Made by a program: the position numbers and the translations under genes. From Nocardioides sp. Root682 (GTDB lineage Bacteria > Actinomycetota > Actinomycetes > Propionibacteriales > Nocardioidaceae), in assembly GCF_001427795.1 (NCBI RefSeq), contig NZ_LMHJ01000005.1:105194-169193 (forward strand): a DNA stretch of 64,000 nucleotides, read 5' to 3'. Below, in pieces: positions 39,464 to 47,492 of this stretch; positions within the stretch are counted from its first letter, which is position 1; every line of letters starts with the position of its first letter. Under the pieces are notes generated by a model, which did no database searches, was not told the origin of the DNA, and saw only the letters and a list, made by a program, of their open reading frames with translations.

Positions 39464-39488
39464 GTACCCGGCGACATCCAGGGCAAAC
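39464..39488 (-). promoter_or_regulatory. SigB/SigF-type promoter
   Basis: On the minus strand GTTT (39488-39485), 15 bp, GGGTAC (39469-39464), with the start codon eight bases on. The predicted transcription start is within about three bases of the ATG. Confidence 0.68.
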
Positions 39489-39497
39489 GCCTCGGGT

Positions 39498-39522
39498 GCA
39501 TGGGGTGTCCCGGCCCGGGTAC
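39498..39522 (+). promoter_or_regulatory. variant stress-sigma promoter, near-leaderless
   Basis: GCAT (39498-39501), 15 bp, GGGTAC (39517-39522), nine bases upstream of the GTG start of the HAD hydrolase gene. No ribosome site fits between them. Confidence 0.5.
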
Positions 39523-39531
39523 TGCTGCATC

Positions 39532-40203
39532 GTGACGGATTTCGACACTGCGGTCCTCGACGTCGACGGAACTCTGGTCGATTCGAACTACCACCACGCG
39601 CGTGCCTGGCAGCGTGCCTTCCGCGAGGTCGGGCTCGCCGTGCCGGCATGGCGAATCCACCGCTCGATCGGCATGGGTGGGGACCGCTTGGTCAGCGCAG
39701 TTGCCGGTGAGTCGGTCGAGCACGCCCACGGCGATCGCCTTCGCGCGACCTGGAAGCGAGAGCTGGATGCCGTCATCCACGAGATCGCCGCCCTGGAGGG
39801 TGCGACCGACCTCCTCGACGAGCTGCGGCATCGCGGTCTCAAGATCGTTCTCGCGTCGTCGGGTGACCCCGACCATCTCGAGCACGCGCTGGACGTCGTG
39901 GACGCGCGTCCACGCATCGATGGCGTGGTCTCGAGCAAGGATGTGAAGGCCACGAAGCCTTCTCCCGACCTCTTGTCAGTGGCCGTCGACAGCGTCACCG
40001 GCGCTTCGGCCGTGGTGATCGGCGACACGGTCTGGGACGCCGAGGCGGCCAGACGTGCCGGGCTTCGGGCGGTGGGTGTGCTGACCGGCGGCTTCAGTCG
40101 CGACGAGCTCCTGGGTGCGGGGGCCGCCGAGGTCTACACCGGCCTGCCGGATCTCGTCGAGGACCTCGACGTCGTGCTGAACGGGGTGCCTGACAAGAAC
40201 TAG
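39532..40203 (+). CDS. HAD superfamily hydrolase (phosphatase-like)
   Basis: 223-residue HAD phosphatase of the beta-phosphoglucomutase/phosphoglycolate phosphatase type. Motif I is DVDGTLVDSN near residue 12, motif II is LASSG, the motif III lysine is in KATKPSP, and motif IV is VIGDTVWDAEAA. A helical cap lies between motifs I and II. GTG at 39532 is preferred because the GGGTAC element ends nine bases upstream and the homology starts at once. The KstR-like operator overlaps the stop codon. The substrate is unknown. Confidence 0.88.
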   Translation: MTDFDTAVLDVDGTLVDSNYHHARAWQRAFREVGLAVPAWRIHRSIGMGGDRLVSAVAGESVEHAHGDRLRATWKRELDAVIHEIAALEGATDLLDELRHRGLKIVLASSGDPDHLEHALDVVDARPRIDGVVSSKDVKATKPSPDLLSVAVDSVTGASAVVIGDTVWDAEAARRAGLRAVGVLTGGFSRDELLGAGAAEVYTGLPDLVEDLDVVLNGVPDKN

Positions 40204-40218
40204 AACACGTTCTAGGCT
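40200..40218 (+). promoter_or_regulatory. KstR-like operator overlapping a -10 element
   Basis: CTAGAAC-AC-GTTCTAG at 40200-40215 is a perfect inverted repeat that fits TNNAACNNGTTNNA, the KstR (cholesterol catabolism repressor) consensus in mycobacteria and rhodococci. It overlaps TAGGCT (40213-40218), a plausible -10 for the SDR gene. Binding here would block transcription. Confidence 0.65.
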
Positions 40219-40269
40219 GTCCTTCGGGTGCCGCACCAGGCGCGCACCGGACTGCTCCAGGAGGACCCC

Positions 40270-40998
40270 TTGTCCACTCCACGACCCCAGCGCTTCACCG
40301 ACCGGCGTGTGGTCGTGACAGGGGCTGCTGGCGGCCTCGGTCGCGTCGTAGCCGAACTGTTCCGGACCGAGGGCGCCCGCGTGGTGGCCACCGACGTGGT
40401 CGCGACTGATGGTGTGGTGGCCTGCGACCTCGCCGACGACACGGCGCGCGACGCGTTCGTCGACGGCGTGCTGGTGGAGCTCGGTGGGCTCGACGTCCTG
40501 TGCAACGTCGCGGGCATCCAGCAGTTCGCGGAGCTCGGGAGGCTGACGCCGGGCGGACTGCGCAAGCACTTCGACGTCAACGCGCTGGCGCCGCTCATGC
40601 TGACCCAGGCGTTCGCTGAGGCACTGGTCGCGAGTGCGGGCAACGTGGTCTCCGTGGCCTCGATCTCGGCCGTGATGGGCCAGCCCTACAACGCCCAGTA
40701 CTGCGCGTCGAAGGCTGCCCTGTTGCTGGGGATGCGGGCGCTCGCCGTCGAGCTCGGCACTCGCGGGGTCCGCGTCAACTGTGTGTCGCCGGGCGGGATC
40801 GCCACCCCGATGATCGATGCCGCAGCCGCAGGGCTGCCTGCCGAGGTGAACTGGGACCTGATCGCGAAGAGCCAGTCGGTCATCCCGGGCTTCATGCCGC
40901 CGGAGGACGTCGCGGAGGCGCTCCTCTACCTCGCCTCCGACGTCGCTCGTTCGGTGACCGGCGCCAACCTCGTCGTCGACCGCGGTGTCGTCTGGTGA
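40270..40998 (+). CDS. short-chain dehydrogenase/reductase
   Basis: 242-residue SDR with TGAAGGLG cofactor motif, NVAG, a catalytic Ser in SVASISAV and YCASK. The Asp in ATDVV after the second strand suggests NAD(H). The last residues are VDRGVVW. I start it at TTG 40270 after AGGAGG; a GTG at 40228, about ten bases from the TAGGCT -10, could be a leaderless start and add 14 residues. The KstR-like operator at 40,200 suggests a steroid- or lipid-linked hydroxy/keto substrate. The next gene overlaps it by four bases. Confidence 0.87.
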   Translation: MSTPRPQRFTDRRVVVTGAAGGLGRVVAELFRTEGARVVATDVVATDGVVACDLADDTARDAFVDGVLVELGGLDVLCNVAGIQQFAELGRLTPGGLRKHFDVNALAPLMLTQAFAEALVASAGNVVSVASISAVMGQPYNAQYCASKAALLLGMRALAVELGTRGVRVNCVSPGGIATPMIDAAAAGLPAEVNWDLIAKSQSVIPGFMPPEDVAEALLYLASDVARSVTGANLVVDRGVVW

Positions 40999-41927
40999 CC
41001 CAGCAGGACCCGCAGGCGGCCGGACAGGTCGACGGCATGGGCGTCGGTATGACCCTGCCTGTGATGGAGCCCGACATAGGACCCGACTGCCTGCAGGAAT
41101 GGTCCGAGCTGGTCGACGCAGGTCCGTTCAGCTCGCTCTGCTTCGGGGAGCGGATCGCCTTCGACAATCCCGACGCGTTGACGCTGATCGGAGCGGTGGC
41201 GGCGTGGACCCGTCGGGTCCGGATCACGACCACTGTCGTCGTACCGCAGCTGCACGACCCCGTGCTGCTCGCCAAGGCACTCGCGACCGGAGACCGCCTG
41301 TCCCACGGGAGGCTCACCGTCGGCCTCGGCGTCGGCGGGCGGGAGGAGGACTACGCGGCCGTCGGAGCGGACATGGCAGACCGCACCATGGCCGACCTGG
41401 CCGAACGGGCGGACACGTTGCGTCGGGTCTGGAGCGGCGAGAACCTCACGGGTGCGACCCGAGCAGTCGGTCCGCCGCCGCACCGCCCCGCTGGACCCGA
41501 GCTCCTCGTCGGGACCCATGGGCCGCGGACCCTGCGTTCCGCGGCACAGTGGGCCGACGGCCTTGCCGGGATGGCGCTCGACGCGAACGATGTCGCCGGC
41601 ACGGAGCTGCTCTTCGACGTCGCTCGGGACGCCTGGAGCGCTGCTGGCCGGTGGGCGCCGCGCTTGACCACCTCCTTCTGGTTCGCGCTCACGGAGACGT
41701 CGGACGATCCGCGGGGCCAGGTCCATCGACACCTGCGGCACTACATGAACTGGCTCCCGTCCCAGGTCGTCGACGCGCTGGCCCCGACCGCTGGGTTCGC
41801 GGGCAACCTGGCGGAGCTGCGCGGGCTGCTGGCACGCTTCGCGGCGATCGGGGCTGACGAGGTGCACCTGATCCCGACCAGCGAGGACCCGCGGCAGGTC
41901 GACCTCGTCGCGGACCTGCTGTCCTGA
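40995..41927 (+). CDS. LLM-class (luciferase-like) oxidoreductase
   Basis: 310-residue TIM-barrel flavin/F420-dependent oxidoreductase. It has VRITTTVVVPQLHDPVLLAKALATGDRLSHGRLTVGLGVG in two pieces around residues 70-115, a GGREEDYAAVG segment typical of the family and PELLVGTHGPRTLR. GTG at 40995 overlaps the SDR stop (GTGA), so both lie under the KstR-like site. F420 dependence is probable for an actinobacterium but not shown. Partner and substrate are unknown. Confidence 0.87.
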   Translation: MTQQDPQAAGQVDGMGVGMTLPVMEPDIGPDCLQEWSELVDAGPFSSLCFGERIAFDNPDALTLIGAVAAWTRRVRITTTVVVPQLHDPVLLAKALATGDRLSHGRLTVGLGVGGREEDYAAVGADMADRTMADLAERADTLRRVWSGENLTGATRAVGPPPHRPAGPELLVGTHGPRTLRSAAQWADGLAGMALDANDVAGTELLFDVARDAWSAAGRWAPRLTTSFWFALTETSDDPRGQVHRHLRHYMNWLPSQVVDALAPTAGFAGNLAELRGLLARFAAIGADEVHLIPTSEDPRQVDLVADLLS

Positions 41928-42013
41928 GCCGCCTTCCCTCGAGAGACCGAGGTCACGGGTGGGAGCGGTCACAGCGAGGGCCGATCAGGCCTCGACGGCT
42001 GTACAACGGGGAG

Positions 42014-42919
42014 ATGACCACCTCTCCGCACTTCGCCGGCACCGACCTGCTCGACGAGCCGGTGGGGCGCGCTGACTCGACCCTGCCCGATGACGATGCG
42101 CGCGAGGTCGCCCGCATCCTCGGCGACGGCAGGCTCGCGTACGTCGCGATCGGTACGGCGCGCGGACCGCTGGTCACGCCGGTCCTGTACGGCGCCGCAA
42201 GTGGTGCCCTCTGGGTCCTCACCAACCGGCACGCGCTCAAGGCAAAGGTGTGGCGTCGCCGGCCACGCGCAGGCTGGACTGTCGTGAGTGGGGACACGGC
42301 GGTCGTCTTCGCCGGCGACGTGACCCTGTTCTCCCTGCAGGACGCCCGGGCGATCCTGGCCCGACCGCTGGGACTGGCCGCCGTACCTCCGGCGGTCCTG
42401 TCGTGGGCGTGTCGCAACCCGCGCCAGGTCGCAGGGTTTGCCTGGGACACCATCGCGCACCCGACCCGAGGCATGCCCCAGGACTTCGTGCTCGTCCGGC
42501 TCCAGCCCACCAGCGCGACCATCGTGCGCGACGCAGGTGATCGACACGGAGTCCCGGCGCCGGCCGCCCCGCGGATCGCTGCTGCGATCCCCGACGACCT
42601 TGCCGGGCTGGCCGGGTTGCCCACCGGGGTCCTGGGGCTGGCGACGGCCGACGGACCGGTGGCGTTCCCGGTCCGCTGGGACCCCACCCGATCGGTTGCC
42701 CGGATCCCGGGAGGGCTGACGCCGCTGGCCGTGGCCGACGGCTCACAGGCCTGCATCACCTTCGACGAGCCCGTCCGTCTCCGGCCCACGGAGCAGCGTG
42801 GCATCGTCTTGCGGGGCACCGTCCACGCCGGCGTCGGCGCCGATGAGCTGATCCTCGACGCCTCGCGCGCCACCTACTGGGACGGCTTTGACGTCACGAC
42901 GGTCGACATCGATGACTGA
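42014..42919 (+). CDS. FMN-binding split-barrel (pyridoxamine oxidase-like) protein
   Basis: 301-residue protein with an N-terminal split-barrel domain (about residues 25-125; AREVARILGDGRLAYVAIGTARGPLVTPVLYG and a Trp/Arg-rich ALKAKVWRRRPRAGW strand) of the FMN- or F420-binding PPOX superfamily. The C-terminal half repeats a similar but weaker barrel. Start is the ATG at 42014 after GGGGAG. The function could be flavin/F420 reduction or haem handling; none is specified by the sequence. It converges on the DUF3352 gene. Confidence 0.75.
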   Translation: MTTSPHFAGTDLLDEPVGRADSTLPDDDAREVARILGDGRLAYVAIGTARGPLVTPVLYGAASGALWVLTNRHALKAKVWRRRPRAGWTVVSGDTAVVFAGDVTLFSLQDARAILARPLGLAAVPPAVLSWACRNPRQVAGFAWDTIAHPTRGMPQDFVLVRLQPTSATIVRDAGDRHGVPAPAAPRIAAAIPDDLAGLAGLPTGVLGLATADGPVAFPVRWDPTRSVARIPGGLTPLAVADGSQACITFDEPVRLRPTEQRGIVLRGTVHAGVGADELILDASRATYWDGFDVTTVDIDD

Positions 42920-42936
42920 GTCGGCCCGGGAGCCAG

Positions 42937-44856
42937 TCAGTCGAGAGTGACCCGCAGCAGGAACCGATGCTGGTCACCGTCCTTGGTGACGGTGAGACCG
43001 GCCGTGTCGAGCGACTTCAGCTCCGTGCCCCCGGACGAGCCGGCGACCTCCTCGAGCCAGTCACCCGCGTCGAAGTCGGCGAAGGTCACGGTGATGGCCT
43101 CGTCGGGATCGGGCACGACGTCCTGGAAGCGTTCCGAGTCGCCGAGCGTCTCCTTCGGATCGACCAGCTCCTCGAGGTACGCGGCGTCGGGTCCGATCAC
43201 GACACCGTCGTCGGTGCGACGGGATGCGACGAACTTCGCCGTCTCGGGGTCAAGCGTCGCGCGAAGCTTGGCCAGCGCGCCTTCGATCGCTGCCGCGTCG
43301 CCGGTGACGCGGGCCGCGATCGGCAAGGTCTCCGTCTTCCCGGACTCGACGGCACTGCCGAAGCCGTTCTTGCCTGCGAAGGCCACTGCCTCGCCCCCGA
43401 GGGCCTCCAGGTCCTTCGGCGTCAGACCGGTGGCCTTCTCGAATTCGGCCAGCAGATCCGCTTCCTCGTCGCCCATCCCGAAGAAGCTGCCCGAGCTCGA
43501 GACGGCTTCCTCGCCCCAGCCTTCGGCGAACCCACCACCGAACGCGACCGCCGTGTCGGCCGGGAGATCGGTGATCATGCGCTGCGCATCGGCGCCGTCG
43601 TACCGCCCGCCGAAGCCGGCGATCAGCGGGTCGCCGACAGCCTCCAGCTCGAGTGACCCGTCGTCGAAGCGCAGCACGCCGCCCAGTCCGGAGAAGTCCC
43701 TGAGCTGCTTCCTGAGGTCGTCGGACAGCTCGGGGCCGCCGAAGTTGAACTCGTCCTCGAAGTCGTCCCCGTACTTCTGCTCGTAGAACGCCTCCATGTC
43801 GTCGTCGAGCTTCTTCTGCTCGTCCGGGGTGAGGCTGTCGTAGTTCTCCATGCGCTTGTCGAGAGCCTTCTCCTCCGGGGAGCGCTCCGCGACCTGTTCC
43901 TCGAGGAGCGCTTCGAACTCGTCGTCGAGCTTCTTCCGCTCGTCGGGGGAGAGGTCGTCATAGTTGTCCATGCGCTCCATGAGCGCCTTCTCCTCTGCAG
44001 ACAGCTCCGGAAAGTTGTCGCCGGAACCGTCACCGGTGCCTCCCGAGAGGAAGGCATCGTCCTCGAACCTCAGGACGCTCACGTAGGTCATCAGGCCGCT
44101 GACCGGATCGGCATAGCTCAGGGGAGACGCCACCAGGTAGAAGGCGACGAAGGGATTCTCCTCCGAGGCGTCCAGCAGGGCCGGTCCCGCCTCGGGGGCT
44201 GCGAACAGCGTGACCACACCCGCATCGCCGGCCGCGCCGGTGAGCTCGGTGTAGTCGGCGTCGTCGGCCAGCGTCGCGCGCCCGGCGGCGGTCGTGACCG
44301 CTTCCGCGATCTTGTCGGTCTCAGCGAGCACGGCCCAACCGTCGGAGACCGCGAACCCGAACTCGTCGCAGCTGCCGGCGATCTTCTTCAGGCCTGCCTC
44401 GGCCTTCTCCGGGTCATCGATCTGCACGACGGCGACGACCTCCGGCTTCTTGAGGGGTACGACGGCGAGCGCCGCCCGGTTGCCCGCCCACGACTCGAGG
44501 TCGTCGAAGTCGATGTCGCAGCCGCTGTCGGAGGTGACCTCGTCCACGAGCGACCGGCGCAGGTCGTCCTGGCTGCCGAGGTCGAGCTCCTTCTTCAGGG
44601 ACGGGAACTTGCGCAAGGCGTCGAAGGCCGCGACCTTCTGGCCCCCGGGCGGATCGAGGTCCACCGCGATGTAGGCGAGGGTGCTGGCCGGGAGGGCCTC
44701 TGCGGGCTGAGGTCCCTGTGCAGCCCAGACCTGGACCGCCCATGCGCCGACACCGACGACGGCGCCGACTCCGACGACGCCCGCGACGGCAGCAGCCCGG
44801 CGGCGCGGCTTCTTCTCGGCGGGCGGGGGAACGGGGACGGCATCGGCAAGGCTCAC
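42937..44856 (-). CDS. DUF3352 protein with duplicated acidic insert
   Basis: 639-residue membrane-anchored protein. A Pro-rich cytoplasmic start and basic KKPRRRAAA precede one transmembrane helix (about residues 22-44). The outer domain starts with EALPASTLAYIAVDLDPPGGQK, the DUF3352 signature, and continues to the C-terminus. Residues about 285-360 are a hydrophilic insert made of two copies of a roughly 34-residue unit (EEKAL...NYD.L.PDE.KKLDD...EAL). No function is known for the family. It is the only gene in its direction here except for the following unlinked pair. Confidence 0.85.
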   Translation of the reverse strand: MSLADAVPVPPPAEKKPRRRAAAVAGVVGVGAVVGVGAWAVQVWAAQGPQPAEALPASTLAYIAVDLDPPGGQKVAAFDALRKFPSLKKELDLGSQDDLRRSLVDEVTSDSGCDIDFDDLESWAGNRAALAVVPLKKPEVVAVVQIDDPEKAEAGLKKIAGSCDEFGFAVSDGWAVLAETDKIAEAVTTAAGRATLADDADYTELTGAAGDAGVVTLFAAPEAGPALLDASEENPFVAFYLVASPLSYADPVSGLMTYVSVLRFEDDAFLSGGTGDGSGDNFPELSAEEKALMERMDNYDDLSPDERKKLDDEFEALLEEQVAERSPEEKALDKRMENYDSLTPDEQKKLDDDMEAFYEQKYGDDFEDEFNFGGPELSDDLRKQLRDFSGLGGVLRFDDGSLELEAVGDPLIAGFGGRYDGADAQRMITDLPADTAVAFGGGFAEGWGEEAVSSSGSFFGMGDEEADLLAEFEKATGLTPKDLEALGGEAVAFAGKNGFGSAVESGKTETLPIAARVTGDAAAIEGALAKLRATLDPETAKFVASRRTDDGVVIGPDAAYLEELVDPKETLGDSERFQDVVPDPDEAITVTFADFDAGDWLEEVAGSSGGTELKSLDTAGLTVTKDGDQHRFLLRVTLD

Positions 44857-44934
44857 CGGGTGACCGTAGGGGACTTCGCCGGTGTGGCACCGGGCTTTCA
44901 GTAAAGACCTCCCCAGATTCCGGGGTGTCGCGGC

Positions 44935-46269
44935 TCAGCTCCTGATCGCCCGTTCGGTGCCGAGTCGGGCCCGTGCAGCCGCCTTGATGCCGGCGTCCCG
45001 CGAGCCCGGGGCAGCGTGGACAGCGGAAGCCGTGCCCTTCCAGGTTCCGCGGATGCCGTGGTCGCGCTGCATCAGCTTGAAGTAGTCGACGACCTCCACC
45101 TCCTTGGCGCGCAGGGCGAGCTCGGTTGACGTGGAGGCAGCGGGCGCGTCGACGTCGGCCTTGATGGCTGCCGCCCGGGCGAGCTCGCGTGCGGTCTTCA
45201 ACCGCTCACCGACATGGTCGGCCCAGGCTTCGTAGAAGGCGGCCCGCGCGGTCGACCCGTGCACCGGCTGGAGCTCCCAACGTCGCCGGCGGGCGTTCCA
45301 GACCTCGCGGGTGTCGGACTTGTGGGCGCCTGAGCGCAGGTGCGTGTCGCCGTCGGTGACCATCTGCGTGACCAGGGAGGCGTAGAGCGCCTTCACGATC
45401 GAGATGTCGGAGGGGAAGCCGTAGAGCGTGACGCGGGTGTTGCTGGTGTAGATCGCCACGCGCAGGTCGTTGGCCTGGGCGATCCCGAGCATCAGTCGGA
45501 CGTAGCGCGCGAGCGATCGCTTGCCGGTCTCTCCGATGAGCACCGTCTCCCAGGACGGGTCCTCGCGTCGTTCCTCGACACTGGCGGTGGCGCGCGCCAC
45601 GGCCAGAGCGATCTGGTGGCGTGTGGCCAGGGCCTGCGCCTTGCTGAAGAACGCGTCGCGTTCAGCGGTGTTGGACGTGCGTTCGGCCTGGCGCAGCAGT
45701 CGGCCGATCCGCAGCAGGGTGCGGTCCTCGTCGTCGACCCCGGTGTCGAGCCCGTTGAGCCGGTAGGCGGTGTGCAGCAGGTCCGCCAGCACGGGCATGC
45801 CGATGTCCTCGAGCAGCCGCAGGAACGTCGTACGGAAGGTCTTGTCGTGGCCGGCACCGCCACTGAGGTGGTGCGCCACCTCATGGAGTACGACGGCCGC
45901 CCGCAACGACCACGCGCCGCCGACCTCGCGCGGCGGGATGGCCATGACGCCCCGCAGCGGCAGCTCATCGCGTTCGTAGTGGGCCTGCCGGTGGCCGCGC
46001 CGGGCGCGCACGGCGACCGGAACGCCGGCGAGATCGAGACCAGCCCCGTCGTCATAGCGGCTCTCGGCGGCGAGAAGGTGCGCGAGCACCCGGTCGACGA
46101 ACTCCTGGACGTGCCCGGGGTCGGTGAAGCGGGGCTCGGTCTCCGGCTCGAAGGCCTGTTGCGTGCCACCCACCTGGATCCGCAGGGGCTCGCCGGGTCG
46201 GCGACTGGCTTCGTCGAGCCAGCTCGCGAACAGGTCCTCCGCGGCGTAGACGTCCCGGGTCTCAGGCAT
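44935..46269 (-). CDS. putative metallopeptidase (TIGR04338-like) fused to DUF2786
   Basis: 444-residue cytoplasmic protein. The N-terminal part (residues 1-165) has a zinc peptidase-like motif HEVAHHLSGGAGHDKTF, resembling the TIGR04338 putative metallohydrolase. The C-terminal part matches the DUF2786 layout: LLRIGRLLRQAERTSNTAERDAFFSKAQALATRHQI near residues 185-220, then a KSLARYVRLMLGIAQANDLRV segment and a basic tail. DUF2786 is often found as a stand-alone protein. The 12-base gap to the transferase gene suggests the two genes share a transcript. Its substrate is unknown. Confidence 0.8.
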   Translation of the reverse strand: MPETRDVYAAEDLFASWLDEASRRPGEPLRIQVGGTQQAFEPETEPRFTDPGHVQEFVDRVLAHLLAAESRYDDGAGLDLAGVPVAVRARRGHRQAHYERDELPLRGVMAIPPREVGGAWSLRAAVVLHEVAHHLSGGAGHDKTFRTTFLRLLEDIGMPVLADLLHTAYRLNGLDTGVDDEDRTLLRIGRLLRQAERTSNTAERDAFFSKAQALATRHQIALAVARATASVEERREDPSWETVLIGETGKRSLARYVRLMLGIAQANDLRVAIYTSNTRVTLYGFPSDISIVKALYASLVTQMVTDGDTHLRSGAHKSDTREVWNARRRRWELQPVHGSTARAAFYEAWADHVGERLKTARELARAAAIKADVDAPAASTSTELALRAKEVEVVDYFKLMQRDHGIRGTWKGTASAVHAAPGSRDAGIKAAARARLGTERAIRS

Positions 46270-46281
46270 GGAACAAGGTTG

Positions 46282-47412
46282 TCAGGCGGCGCCGACAACC
46301 GCCGATCCCTGGTGGCTGTCGCGCAGGTCGACGAGCTCGGTGATCGCCTCGACGAAGCGCACCGTGCTGTCGCCGACGCCGTTGTCGTCGAAGTAGTGGT
46401 GGCGCATCGCGGCCCGGGCGATCCGGTGCTCGTCGTGCTCGAGCCGGTCGCTGAGCAGCTCGGTGAGCTCGGCCATGTTGTCCACGTCGAGGACGTCGGC
46501 GCACCGGCTGACCGGTACTTCCTGGCGCAACCGTTCGGCGTCGTGGTGCCGGTCGGTGATCATGATCGGCTTGTCGGTCTGGAGGTAGAGCCAGTCGAGA
46601 CCGACCGACGAGACATCGGTGATCATCGCGTCGCACCCGGGGAACACGGCGAGGATGTCGCCCTGCCAGATGGCGGCGTGGCCGGCTTCCGGGTCGCGCT
46701 CGGCGGCCCGCTCGATCAGGTCGAGGACGGCCTGGTGTCCCTCGCGGATCGCGGGGGTGAGGCTCGAGGTGATCTTGGGGTGCGGCTTGTAGACGAGGCG
46801 CACCCCGTCGACGGCCAGCACCGACGCGGCGATCTCGGCCCCGAACACGTCGACCGACGTGTAGTCGTTGTACTCCGCGTCGCCCTCCCACGTCGGCGCG
46901 TAGAGCACGGTGCGCCGCTCGGTGCGGGGGAGCAGGGGAGCGGGGCGCAGGTCGAGCTGGGGGCGGCCGATCCGGACCAGGCGCGACTCGTCGAGCTCCA
47001 TCAGCGCGGCGCGGTGGCGCTGCACCGCGGCCTCGCCGGCGACGAAGACGCGGTCGTAGGCCTTCGCGTTGTTCGAGACCATCGAGTGCTTGTCGCTCTC
47101 GCCGTGGTTGATGTGCACGTGCAGCATCCGACCGTCGAGCAGCGAGTTGAAGTTCCACATCGAGTTGTTGCAGTACACGACGACCTTGGCGTCCAGGTCG
47201 TCGTACAGCTGCGCGAGGTCGGCAAAGCCCGGCGCGAAGTACACCGGGAGCGAGGTCCGCTCCTCCACGATCGCCTGGGTCTCCGCGTTCCGCGTCAGGA
47301 TGCCGACGGGATGGGTCGCATCGAGCCGCTCCAGGACCGGAATCCACTGCAGGAGCTGGTAGACCCGGGTCGGGTCGTCGGCGAAGTAGGCGATGACGTG
47401 GGGTTGCTGCAC
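46282..47412 (-). CDS. CDP-glycerol glycerophosphotransferase (TagB/TagF)-like protein
   Basis: 376-residue GT-B type transferase. It has VHINHGESDKHSMVSNNAKAYDRVFVAGEAAVQR, a LYAPTWEGD motif, VYKPHPKI and DAMITDVSSVGLDWLYLQTDKPIM, the usual TagB/TagF pattern with HGE and DVSS. These enzymes polymerise or prime glycerol-phosphate wall polymers using CDP-glycerol. Nocardioides-type walls contain such polymers, which fits. It is divergent from the beta-helix acyltransferase, with which it may cooperate. Confidence 0.88.
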   Translation of the reverse strand: MQQPHVIAYFADDPTRVYQLLQWIPVLERLDATHPVGILTRNAETQAIVEERTSLPVYFAPGFADLAQLYDDLDAKVVVYCNNSMWNFNSLLDGRMLHVHINHGESDKHSMVSNNAKAYDRVFVAGEAAVQRHRAALMELDESRLVRIGRPQLDLRPAPLLPRTERRTVLYAPTWEGDAEYNDYTSVDVFGAEIAASVLAVDGVRLVYKPHPKITSSLTPAIREGHQAVLDLIERAAERDPEAGHAAIWQGDILAVFPGCDAMITDVSSVGLDWLYLQTDKPIMITDRHHDAERLRQEVPVSRCADVLDVDNMAELTELLSDRLEHDEHRIARAAMRHHYFDDNGVGDSTVRFVEAITELVDLRDSHQGSAVVGAA

Positions 47413-47480
47413 CAGCCGATGTTACGGCCCGAAACGGTGCGGGAACGAACCGGCGACCTCTTGCCAATGTTGCGTTTGGG

Positions 47481-47486
47481 TAACCT
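47481..47486 (+). promoter_or_regulatory. -10 element TAACCT for a leaderless transcript
   Basis: TAACCT with six bases to the GTG at 47493, so the transcription start coincides with the start codon. There is no ribosome site upstream. Confidence 0.5.
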
Positions 47487-47492
47487 CGCCCG

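Noticed and set aside
42914..42941. Hairpin between the convergent FMN-barrel and DUF3352 genes
   Set aside because: ACTGA...TCAGT arms pair only with a bulge and overlap the coding ends, so it is too weak to call a terminator.
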